Origin: Methanothrix sp. | Lineage (GTDB): Archaea > Halobacteriota > Methanosarcinia > Methanotrichales > Methanotrichaceae | Direction: 5' to 3' | DNA length: 5,824 nt | NCBI GenBank assembly: GCA_028682845.1 | Contig: JAJRAT010000225.1 | Span: 1-5,824, forward strand | Part shown: positions 1 through 4,796 of the stretch, piece after piece | Layout of the letters: each line of letters opens with the position of its first letter | How positions within the stretch are numbered: the stretch's first letter is position 1 | Program-made: the position numbers and the translations under genes | Notes under the pieces: generated by a model | Databases searched by the model: none | What the model was told of the DNA's origin: nothing | Seen by the model: only the letters and a program-made list of their open reading frames with translations

Positions 1-1
1 A

Positions 2-454
2 GACACCATCGCCATGGACAACAAGGACAATTCCATCACTCTGAGCAAGAACAAGGACACCGCTCTGATGGCTGGAATCGGCATCAAGACCGCTGACCAG
101 GATGATATCTCTGCTGACAACCCACTCAGGTTCTACATCTACAAGAGTGCAACTATCGAGGGCGCCGCTGAGGCCGCCCCCGCAGTTGAGACTGTCGCCG
201 CCAATGTGACCGCTGAGGCCGCTCCAGCCGCCGAGGCCGCCGTTGAGGCCGCCCCCGCAGCCGCTGAGGCAGTCGCAGCCGAGGAGAACAAGACCGTAGA
301 GGCTCCAGCCGCTGAGGCTCACGCAGCCGAGAACAAGACTGCTGAGGCCGCTCCCGCAGCTGAAGAGAAGAAGGAACAGCCCGGATTCGAGGGCGTCTTC
401 GCTCTGACTGGCCTTCTGGCAGTTGCCTACCTCGTTCTTGGCAGGAGAGAGTAA
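2..454 (+). CDS. S-layer-family surface protein, C-terminal part with PGF-CTERM anchor (5' partial)
   Basis: The frame is open to the left edge, so the start lies outside the window. The first ~50 residues (ITLSKNKDTALMAGIGIKTA, then NPLRFYIYK) resemble the end of the Methanosarcinales S-layer domain (DUF1608/PF07752 type), recognised by memory of the family. A stalk of about 70 residues rich in Ala, Glu and Pro follows (codons about 158-379), with sequons NVT, NKT and NKT that could carry N-glycans. The end is a PGF-CTERM signal: PGFE (from 380), a hydrophobic segment and a basic RRE tail, the signature cut by archaeosortase A. The protein is therefore predicted to be exported, glycosylated and attached to the outer membrane face, probably in the S-layer or sheath. 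Domain number and total length cannot be seen. The PGF-CTERM call is firm; the S-layer call is good but rests on a short stretch. Confidence 0.85.
   Translation, partial: DTIAMDNKDNSITLSKNKDTALMAGIGIKTADQDDISADNPLRFYIYKSATIEGAAEAAPAVETVAANVTAEAAPAAEAAVEAAPAAAEAVAAEENKTVEAPAAEAHAAENKTAEAAPAAEEKKEQPGFEGVFALTGLLAVAYLVLGRRE
158..379 (+). repeat. Ala-Glu-Pro stalk coding repeat
   Basis: Imperfect repeats of a unit reading roughly GCTGAGGCCGCNCCNGC encode about five copies of the peptide EAAPA or EAPAA. Copies lie near 168, 211, 242, 298 and 341. The segment encodes the low-complexity stalk between the S-layer domain and the membrane anchor. Such repeats can change copy number by slippage, so stalk length may vary between strains (inference). 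Confidence 0.6.
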
Positions 455-464
455 AATCAAATAG

Positions 465-486
465 CTGGGGGGCTTCGGCTCTCCAG
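465..486 (+). terminator. UUCG-loop hairpin with T-rich tract
   Basis: An unbroken 9-bp stem (465-473 with 478-486, two G-T wobbles) closes a TTCG tetraloop flanked by C and G, the exceptionally stable cUUCGg form. It begins 10 nt after the stop codon of the S-layer-family gene. A T-rich stretch (TCTTCTTTTT, 492-501) follows. It most likely ends that transcript or stabilises its 3' end. Archaea can terminate on T-tracts alone, so the hairpin role is inferred. Confidence 0.65.
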
Positions 487-586
487 AACTATCTTCTTTT
501 TGGAATCATTATCCTTTAGTGCTCTTTTCCGGAATTTTTCGCGCAGCTTTCTCGGCGATAGATCATTGATTTATTGAGATTGTTGG

Positions 587-603
587 CCAAAAGTGATATT
601 AAT
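587..603 (+). promoter_or_regulatory. Candidate archaeal BRE/TATA promoter for the 103-residue surface protein gene
   Basis: The purine-rich CCAAAAG (587-593) resembles a TFB recognition element and is followed by the TATA-like TGATATTAAT (594-603). Transcription would start about 25 nt downstream, near 620-625, giving a leader of about 120 nt before the ATG at 747. Called by eye from the archaeal consensus; no competing AT-rich element lies closer to the gene. Confidence 0.4.
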
Positions 604-619
604 TAAAAGCTTGCTTACG

Positions 620-746
620 GTGAGGCAGCGCCTATGGGCGGGATCATGCAGCGTCAGACCATTTGTCCATGTTCCTTACCGGCCAAGCGGCCTTGCGCAA
701 AGCAGGTTATCGCATTCCCATAGCGCTGACAAAGGAGGCCGTAACT
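620..746 (+). other. Long 5' leader of the 103-residue surface protein gene
   Basis: If the promoter at 587-603 is right, about 120 nt of untranslated leader precede the ATG. It holds short complementary segments (CGCC-TATG-GGCG near 629-640; GTCAG near 653 with CTGAC at 726-730, just before the ribosome binding site). I recognise no riboswitch or known RNA family. The reading frame of the downstream gene is open back to 663, but the sequence upstream of 747 does not look like an exported protein, so it is treated as leader. Confidence 0.3.
731..738 (+). promoter_or_regulatory. Strong Shine-Dalgarno site fixing the start at 747
   Basis: AAAGGAGG lies 8 nt upstream of the ATG at 747. It is an almost perfect anti-16S match and settles the start choice: the codons from 747 onward give a classic MKK signal peptide, whereas the longer in-frame start at 663 has neither. 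Confidence 0.85.
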
Positions 747-1058
747 ATGAAGAAAGCATTATTGATTTTAGTATCCATCACGATGCTGTTTGCTGCATTT
801 ATGACCGTGAACGCATCTGAAGACGCCGCCGAAGAGAGCAATGCCAGCGCAGCCGTCGCCGAAGAGACTCATGAGGCTGCATCCGCTCATGCCGAAAACG
901 TGGCTGAGGCCGCAGAAGAAAAGACGGTAGAGGAGAACAAAACCGCTGAGGCCGCTCACGCAACCGAAGAAAAGAAGGAACAGCCCGGATTCGAGGGCGT
1001 CTTCGCATTGGCTGGTCTTCTGGCAGTTGCCTTCCTGGCATTCGGCAAGAGGGCATAA
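747..1058 (+). CDS. Small secreted, stalk-only PGF-CTERM protein (103 aa)
   Basis: I do not recognise a named family beyond the sorting signal. Residues 1-23 are a Sec signal peptide (MKK, hydrophobic core, V-N-A cleavage box). Residues 24-79 are an Ala/Glu-rich stretch without cysteine or aromatic residues, about 17 acidic against 4 lysines, with sequons at N32 (NAS) and N64 (NKT). Residues 80-103 are a PGF-CTERM signal: PGFE, hydrophobic segment, GKR tail. After export and archaeosortase processing the mature product would be a roughly 56-residue acidic, probably disordered and glycosylated lipid-anchored peptide, with no visible enzymatic domain. Its tail closely matches the protein encoded just upstream, suggesting duplication of an S-layer protein end. 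It has its own promoter-like sequence, ribosome site and terminator, so it is likely a real transcription unit. Its role is unknown; a surface-coat or sheath filler is a guess. Confidence 0.85.
   Translation: MKKALLILVSITMLFAAFMTVNASEDAAEESNASAAVAEETHEAASAHAENVAEAAEEKTVEENKTAEAAHATEEKKEQPGFEGVFALAGLLAVAFLAFGKRA
984..1055 (+). other. PGF-CTERM archaeosortase sorting signal of the small surface protein
   Basis: Encodes PGFE, a run of about 16 hydrophobic residues, then GKRA. The tripartite layout (Pro-Gly-Phe, transmembrane stretch, basic end) is the established archaeosortase A substrate signature. The matching signal in the upstream gene lies at 380-451. Confidence 0.85.
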
Positions 1059-1074
1059 ATTAGCCACCGGCAAA

Positions 1075-1093
1075 GAAGAGCCCCCGGCTCTTC
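1075..1093 (+). terminator. Hairpin terminator after the small surface protein gene
   Basis: A perfect 8-bp stem (GAAGAGCC, 1075-1082, with GGCTCTTC, 1086-1093) has a 3-nt CCC loop. It starts 17 nt after the stop codon and is followed by a T6 run at 1105-1110. Loop, stem and T-run fit a transcription terminator and separate this gene from the radical SAM gene downstream. Confidence 0.65.
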
Positions 1094-1205
1094 ATGCACC
1101 AATCTTTTTTCATCACTTGTCTTTGATTCAACTGATTTCTTCGCCACCACGCTATTGAACCGCAATTGGATCGATTGCTTCTCTTGTTTTCCATTCTTCT
1201 CATGA

Positions 1206-1219
1206 ATAAATTATTATAC
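1206..1219 (+). promoter_or_regulatory. Candidate TATA element upstream of the radical SAM gene
   Basis: The AT-rich ATAAATTATTATAC lies about 115 nt before the chosen start at 1329. Transcription would begin near 1240. The rest of the 1094-1328 gap holds no convincing gene. It contains one short inverted repeat at 1257-1269 and two four-codon open frames with no sign of selection. The call is by eye only. Confidence 0.35.
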
Positions 1220-1256
1220 TTTGCTGGGAAAGGAGTAATTGGATTTCATCTAATGG

Positions 1257-1269
1257 CATCAATTTGATG
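1257..1269 (+). repeat. Short inverted repeat in the radical SAM gene leader
   Basis: CATCAATTTGATG is a perfect palindrome around its central T; as RNA it would give a 5-bp stem with a 3-nt loop. TTGGAT (1240-1245) and ATCCAA (1270-1275) also flank it and are complementary, so the two could nest into a larger hairpin in the leader. It could be an operator or a leader structure; no family is recognised. Confidence 0.35.
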
Positions 1270-1328
1270 GATCCAAATATCGTTAGCTTACTATGCAGAC
1301 TGCAATCGTTTTGTGCCCGGGTGAATTT

Positions 1329-2345
1329 ATGTCTGAGCAAACCAGAAGAGTTGCACAATTTTGGCAGGATGTCGATGGCAGCGTCTCATGCTCCCTCTGT
1401 CATCAGAATTGCCGCATTCGTCCCGGCCTTCGTGGATTGTGCGGCGTCCGAGAGAATCAGAACGGGACGCTGATGACTCTAGTTTACGGAAATCTCGTGG
1501 CGGCCAACGTCGATCCCATCGAAAAGAAACCCTTCTTCCATTTTCTGCCGGGAACCCTGGCCTACTCCATCGCCACCGTCGGCTGCAACTTCCGCTGCCT
1601 GCACTGCCAGAATGCCGATATCGCCCAGATTCCCAAAGACCTAATTCGCATTCCCGGCGATTTCGTATCTCCGGAGGAGGTCGTGGCCACGGCGGTCGCT
1701 TATGGGTGCCGTTCCATTGCCTATACGTATTCCGAGCCTACCATCTTCTTTGAATATGCTTATGATGTGGCCGTCCTGGCCAAGAAAAATGGTCTGAAGA
1801 ACGTCTTCGTCAGCAACGGCTACACCGGCGAGGAAGCCGCCGAAACCATCATTCCGTTCCTTGATGCCAATAATATCGATCTCAAGGGCGATGATGACTT
1901 CTATCGAAAGGTGTGCGGCGCAAGGGTGGAGCCGGTAAAGCAAAATATCGAGCTGTTCCATAAAAAGGGCGTGTGGGTGGAGGTCACAACCCTCGTCATA
2001 CCCGGCTACAACGACTCCGCGGAGCAATTAAAGGGGATTGCAGAGTTTCTGGCGGGTGTAAGCCCGGACATGCCCTGGCATATCTCGGCATTTTATCCCA
2101 TGCATAAGCTCACGAGTGTGCCCCGCACCAGCGTACAAACTTTGCTGCGGGCTCGAGACATCGGCCTTGAAGCCGGTCTCAAGCATGTGTACCTGGGAAA
2201 TATTCCGGGAGAGGGCGAGAATACCCTCTGCCCCGTTTGCGGCCAGGTTCAGATCGAGCGGCTGGGATATCGGGTCATGAGAAATTCCATAATCGACGGC
2301 CACTGTTCCCAATGCGGCTCTGCCATCTCCGGCGTCTGGTCCTGA
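1329..2345 (+). CDS. amrS: AmmeMemoRadiSam system radical SAM enzyme (PflA-like, COG1180)
   Basis: The predicted protein has 338 residues. C86-x3-C90-x2-C93 (CNFRCLHC) binds the radical SAM 4Fe-4S cluster, embedded in the ATVGCNFRC...QN context typical of this family. An N-terminal cysteine set (C21, C24, C28, C38) with the CGVREN and LVYGN signatures marks the AmmeMemoRadiSam subgroup rather than pyruvate formate-lyase activases. Two C-terminal CxxC pairs (C301/C304, C326/C329) look like a metal-binding knuckle. The family is conserved with Memo-like and AMMECR1 proteins; its substrate is not settled, and neither partner is visible here. I chose ATG 1329 because GGTGA (1320-1324) sits at proper distance and the N-terminus matches the family. 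An in-frame ATG at 1293 adds 12 residues but lacks a ribosome site. ribBA follows after 40 nt. Cytoplasmic and oxygen-sensitive by inference. Confidence 0.88.
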   Translation: MSEQTRRVAQFWQDVDGSVSCSLCHQNCRIRPGLRGLCGVRENQNGTLMTLVYGNLVAANVDPIEKKPFFHFLPGTLAYSIATVGCNFRCLHCQNADIAQIPKDLIRIPGDFVSPEEVVATAVAYGCRSIAYTYSEPTIFFEYAYDVAVLAKKNGLKNVFVSNGYTGEEAAETIIPFLDANNIDLKGDDDFYRKVCGARVEPVKQNIELFHKKGVWVEVTTLVIPGYNDSAEQLKGIAEFLAGVSPDMPWHISAFYPMHKLTSVPRTSVQTLLRARDIGLEAGLKHVYLGNIPGEGENTLCPVCGQVQIERLGYRVMRNSIIDGHCSQCGSAISGVWS

Positions 2346-2350
2346 CATAA

Positions 2351-2361
2351 CTCTTAAGTAT
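2351..2361 (+). promoter_or_regulatory. Possible TATA-like element before ribBA
   Basis: CTCTTAAGTA lies about 30 nt before the ATG at 2386, where a TATA box would sit for a leaderless transcript. No Shine-Dalgarno site is visible in the 40-nt gap, which supports leaderless translation. The gap is also too short for an FMN riboswitch. Co-transcription from the radical SAM gene is the alternative. Confidence 0.25.
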
Positions 2362-2385
2362 CCAGCCGTACCGTTTTCGTTTTAT

Positions 2386-3609
2386 ATGCCGTTTGCAAGT
2401 GTCCCCGAAGCCCTCGAAGAGGTCAGGAAAGGCAGGTTCATAATTATCCTGGATGATGAGAATCGAGAGAATGAGGGCGATCTGATGATGGCCGCGGATT
2501 TGGTCACTCCGGACGCCATCAACTTCATGGCCACTCATGGCCGCGGGTTGATCTGCATGCCCATGACGAAGAATCGTCTTCGCGAGGTCGGTCTCCATCT
2601 CATGACCTCCCAAAACACGGAATCTATGGGCACGGCCTTTACCATCTCCGTGGATGCCAAGCATAACACCACTACCGGAATATCCGCATTCGACCGGGCG
2701 ACCACGGTTCATGTCCTCATCGACCCGAAGACGACCAGAAGCGATATCGTGACGCCCGGCCACACCTTCCCGCTGCAGGCAAAAGAGGGCGGAGTTTTGC
2801 GCCGCACCGGTCATACCGAAGCGTGCGTCGATTTTGCCCGGTTGGCCGGCCTCTGCCCCGCGGGCGTTATCTGCGAGATCATGGCCGACGACGGAACCAT
2901 GGCGCGGCTGCCCGAGCTGGAGCGTTTTGCAGAGAAGCACGGCCTGAAGATGGTTACCATCGAAAGCCTCATCAGCTACCGAATGCAGCGCGAGAAGCTC
3001 GTTTGCAAGGTCTCGGACGTGTCCATGCCGACGGAATATGGGGACTTCCGGGCCATCGGCTACGAGTCCATCCTGGACGGCCAGTGCCATGTGGCGCTGG
3101 TAGCCGGAGATCCGACCGCCGAGGATGCTCTGGTCCGGGTGCACTCGGAATGCCTGACCGGAGACGTCTTCTCATCCAAGCGCTGCGATTGCGGCGATCA
3201 GCTTCGAAAGGCGCTGCACCTTATCGGCGAAAACGGCAACGGCGTTCTGCTTTACATGCGCCAGGAGGGCAGGGGCATCGGCCTTGCCAATAAGTTGCGC
3301 GCCTACGCTCTGCAGGATGCGGGCTCGGATACCGTGGAGGCCAATAATGAGCTTGGCTACCCGGCCGATCTGCGGGACTACGGCATCGGCGCCCAGATCC
3401 TGGTGGATCTCGGAATCAAAAAGATGCGTCTTCTCACCAACAATCCCAGAAAAGTGATCGGCCTGGAAGGCTACGGCCTCCAGATCGTGGAGCGGGTGCC
3501 CCTGGAGATCGCACCGAATAATGTCAATAGAAGATATCTGGAGACGAAGAGAGACAAGCTCCATCATCTTCTTCTCCAGAATGAAACGCCGCAAAATGAT
3601 CAGATCTGA
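2386..3609 (+). CDS. ribBA: Bifunctional 3,4-dihydroxy-2-butanone 4-phosphate synthase / GTP cyclohydrolase II
   Basis: This 407-residue fusion makes both riboflavin precursors: DHBP from ribulose 5-phosphate, and the pyrimidine intermediate from GTP. The RibB domain (about 1-200) carries [10 protein letters not shown] (23-32, acidic metal-binding loop), [11 protein letters not shown], and GHTEA with H143 and E164, a spacing equal to the E. coli H153/E174 pair. The RibA domain (about 205-400) has zinc ligands C256, C267 and C269, [10 protein letters not shown]307 and the D328-L329-R330 catalytic segment, with spacings matching E. coli RibA C54/C65/C67, Y105 and D126/R128. Both active sites look complete. 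The start gives the usual RibB N-terminus; there is no ribosome site, so a leaderless message is likely. Methanogens normally pair monofunctional RibB with archaeal GTP cyclohydrolase III (ArfA), so this bacterial-type fusion is unusual and suggests lateral transfer. It converges on the hsp20 gene 29 nt away. Confidence 0.95.
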   Translation: MPFASVPEALEEVRKGRFIIILDDENRENEGDLMMAADLVTPDAINFMATHGRGLICMPMTKNRLREVGLHLMTSQNTESMGTAFTISVDAKHNTTTGISAFDRATTVHVLIDPKTTRSDIVTPGHTFPLQAKEGGVLRRTGHTEACVDFARLAGLCPAGVICEIMADDGTMARLPELERFAEKHGLKMVTIESLISYRMQREKLVCKVSDVSMPTEYGDFRAIGYESILDGQCHVALVAGDPTAEDALVRVHSECLTGDVFSSKRCDCGDQLRKALHLIGENGNGVLLYMRQEGRGIGLANKLRAYALQDAGSDTVEANNELGYPADLRDYGIGAQILVDLGIKKMRLLTNNPRKVIGLEGYGLQIVERVPLEIAPNNVNRRYLETKRDKLHHLLLQNETPQNDQI

Positions 3610-3638
3610 AAGCGGCTCTTAAGCGGCGTCGGTCGTTA

Positions 3639-4139
3639 TCAGTCGATGCTGATGCGCTTGCGGGAGGTAACGCTCTCCTTGGGTAGGGTGATCTCCAGAA
3701 CGCCTTCTGCAAGCCTCGCCTTTGTCTCCTCTACCTTTATGCTCACGGGAAGGGAAACGCTTCGCTCAAATCTCCTGTAAGTGCGCTCTCGCTTGTGGAA
3801 GTCTTTCTCGGCGACCTCCGTCTCCGTCTTTCGTTCCGCCACCACGCGCAGCTCATCGTCGACAATGGAGATATCGACATCTTGCTTGCTGACGCCGGGT
3901 AGATCCATGGTCACAATCAATGCCTCATCAGTCTCCTTGATATCAGCCAAGGGCGCTAATGAGTCCTTTTCCGTCTTCGGTGTCTCGACCTCTTCCATCA
4001 GGTCGCCCATGCGCTGCTGCATGCGCTGCATCTCTTCAAGATAGCGGGATTCAAGATCAGTAAGCCCCAAATCCTCCATGAGCCGGTTCATCCTCTTCTG
4101 CAGCTTCTTCAGCTCTTCCGCCGGAATCAGTCCCGTCAA
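3639..4139 (-). CDS. hsp20: Small heat shock protein, Hsp20/alpha-crystallin family
   Basis: This 166-residue ATP-independent holdase binds unfolding proteins in the cytoplasm and assembles into oligomers. Residues 1-55 form a Met/Gln/Glu-rich probable coiled coil (LKKLQKRMNRLMEDL, YLEEMQRMQQRMGDLMEEV). The alpha-crystallin domain (about 60-155) shows MDLPGV, the ER-TYRRFERSVSLP strand and the diagnostic GVLEITLP. The end RISID supplies the I-x-I motif that docks neighbouring subunits. Start: TTG at 4139, five nucleotides after GAGGTG; an in-frame TGA three codons upstream (4149-4151) excludes a longer form, and the next ATG is at residue 17, inside the coiled coil. The gene lies 76 nt downstream of tsr3 on the same strand but has its own promoter-like sequence. 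The long Met-rich N-terminus recalls archaeal Hsp20 proteins. Confidence 0.92.
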   Translation of the reverse strand: MTGLIPAEELKKLQKRMNRLMEDLGLTDLESRYLEEMQRMQQRMGDLMEEVETPKTEKDSLAPLADIKETDEALIVTMDLPGVSKQDVDISIVDDELRVVAERKTETEVAEKDFHKRERTYRRFERSVSLPVSIKVEETKARLAEGVLEITLPKESVTSRKRISID

Positions 4140-4144
4140 ATCAT

Positions 4145-4150
4145 CACCTC
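4145..4150 (-). promoter_or_regulatory. Ribosome binding site deciding the TTG start of hsp20
   Basis: On the minus strand GAGGTG sits five nucleotides before TTG at 4139. The overlapping ATG in GATGATTTGA runs straight into TGA after two codons, so the initiator in frame with the protein is TTG. Confidence 0.75.
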
Positions 4151-4201
4151 AATAATGCCTCAAAATTCTCGCAATATACTCTTGAAATATGTGCTGCTAC
4201 A

Positions 4202-4216
4202 GCTTATATTTCTTCC
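4202..4216 (-). promoter_or_regulatory. Candidate archaeal promoter of hsp20
   Basis: Read on the minus strand, GGAAGAAATATAAGC combines a purine-rich BRE-like start with an ATATAAG TATA box. It overlaps the stop codon of tsr3. Transcription would begin near 4182, leaving a leader of about 40 nt containing the GAGGTG site. A second weaker AT-rich element (AGTATATTG) lies about 30 nt further down. Heat-inducible control is expected for the family but no operator was identified. Confidence 0.45.
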
Positions 4217-4701
4217 TATAGATATGCTGCCTGAATCTTCACCACTTCCGTCGAGTCGGCGGCAGCCGCATATTCGGCCAAAGGCTCTTGGTTTAGCTTC
4301 AGGAATACATGCCCCCAATTGAACTTGGAGAGGATTCGCTGTGCCTGCTCCGGTTCGCCCAGGATCACCAAACCTGCCGCCAGCGCTTCCACTGTGGAGA
4401 GCTTGAAGGGCTTGCCGTAGTTCACCGGATTGGCGGCCACCAGAAAGGGAAGGGCTCGCTCCTGCAGCTTGACGCGGGCAAAGACCTCCTCGGCATGAGC
4501 CCAGCTGCAGTCGAGTGCTGCAAGCCCCCTTCCGCCCTTGTCCGCCGGCGAGAGGGCTTTCTCGGAGAACGGACTGAGCACCAGGAAGGGCTTGAGCTGG
4601 TTGATGTGATTTGTCAGCCGGGCCAATTCGAAGCGGGCCAGCTTTCTGCCTGAGCATTTCTTAGGATCGCACTGATTGGCATGATAAATGACAAGCTCCA
4701 T
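4216..4701 (-). CDS. tsr3: Tsr3-type rRNA aminocarboxypropyltransferase (DUF367)
   Basis: The 161-residue product matches the Tsr3 family, which transfers the 3-amino-3-carboxypropyl group of SAM to a (methyl)pseudouridine of small-subunit rRNA in eukaryotes and archaea. Signatures in order: [12 protein letters not shown] (12-23), LSPADK (50-55), LDCSW (63-67), and the cofactor-binding stretch [15 protein letters not shown] (84-98) followed by LSTVEA (101-106). Length is typical of compact archaeal members, which lack the eukaryotic C-terminal tail. ATG 4701 directly precedes the family N-terminus ([13 protein letters not shown]); no clear ribosome site is seen, so a leaderless message is possible. 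It is divergent from valS across 95 nt, and hsp20 follows on the same strand. The assignment is by motif memory; activity in this organism is inferred. Confidence 0.93.
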   Translation of the reverse strand: MELVIYHANQCDPKKCSGRKLARFELARLTNHINQLKPFLVLSPFSEKALSPADKGGRGLAALDCSWAHAEEVFARVKLQERALPFLVAANPVNYGKPFKLSTVEALAAGLVILGEPEQAQRILSKFNWGHVFLKLNQEPLAEYAAAADSTEVVKIQAAYL

Positions 4702-4796
4702 TGGCGGTATCTATACACCGATAATCCTATTAACATTGTGTTCAACTCCAATTCCAGCTAATTAAAACAGCAAATACTAGTATCGGGTGCTTTCTG
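4702..4796. promoter_or_regulatory. Divergent promoter region between tsr3 and valS
   Basis: The 95-nt gap is markedly AT-rich in its middle and must hold start signals for both genes. For valS, AATTAAAAC (4760-4768) or AAATACTAG (4772-4780) could act as TATA box, and GGTG (4786-4789) is the ribosome site. For tsr3, the minus-strand TGTTAATAGG near 4726-4735 lies about 30 nt upstream of its ATG, at leaderless spacing. Which elements are used cannot be decided from one sequence. Confidence 0.4.

Noticed and set aside
663..746. N-terminal extension of the small surface protein to 663
   Set aside because: The added 28 residues are not a signal peptide, while AAAGGAGG and the MKK signal peptide define the start at 747.
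1239..1267. Two overlapping four-codon open frames (TTG 1239 and ATG 1253) after AAAGGAG at 1229-1235, as leader peptides
   Set aside because: The purine run lies at or before the predicted transcription start, and the peptides (MDFI, MASI) show no attenuator pattern such as runs of a regulated amino acid.
1293..1328. Upstream ATG for amrS at 1293
   Set aside because: No ribosome site precedes it and the extra 12 residues do not match the family N-terminus; ATG 1329 with GGTGA is better.
1264..1473. 69-codon open frame overlapping the amrS start
   Set aside because: Overlaps amrS in another frame, lacks a ribosome site at proper distance and has no recognisable content.
2346..2385. FMN riboswitch ahead of ribBA
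   Set aside because: The gap is only 40 nt, far too short for the aptamer, and none of its conserved elements are visible.
2275..3144. Long minus-strand open frame (289 codons) opposite ribBA
   Set aside because: It lies antisense to a recognised enzyme with intact motifs, its translation is rich in His, Arg and Gly with no family features, and GC-rich third positions explain the openness.
3610..3638. Shared terminator between convergent ribBA and hsp20
   Set aside because: No stable hairpin or T-run on either strand could be made out in the 29-nt gap.
4160..4657. Minus-strand 165-codon open frame overlapping tsr3
   Set aside because: Frame-shifted shadow of tsr3, which carries the full set of family motifs.
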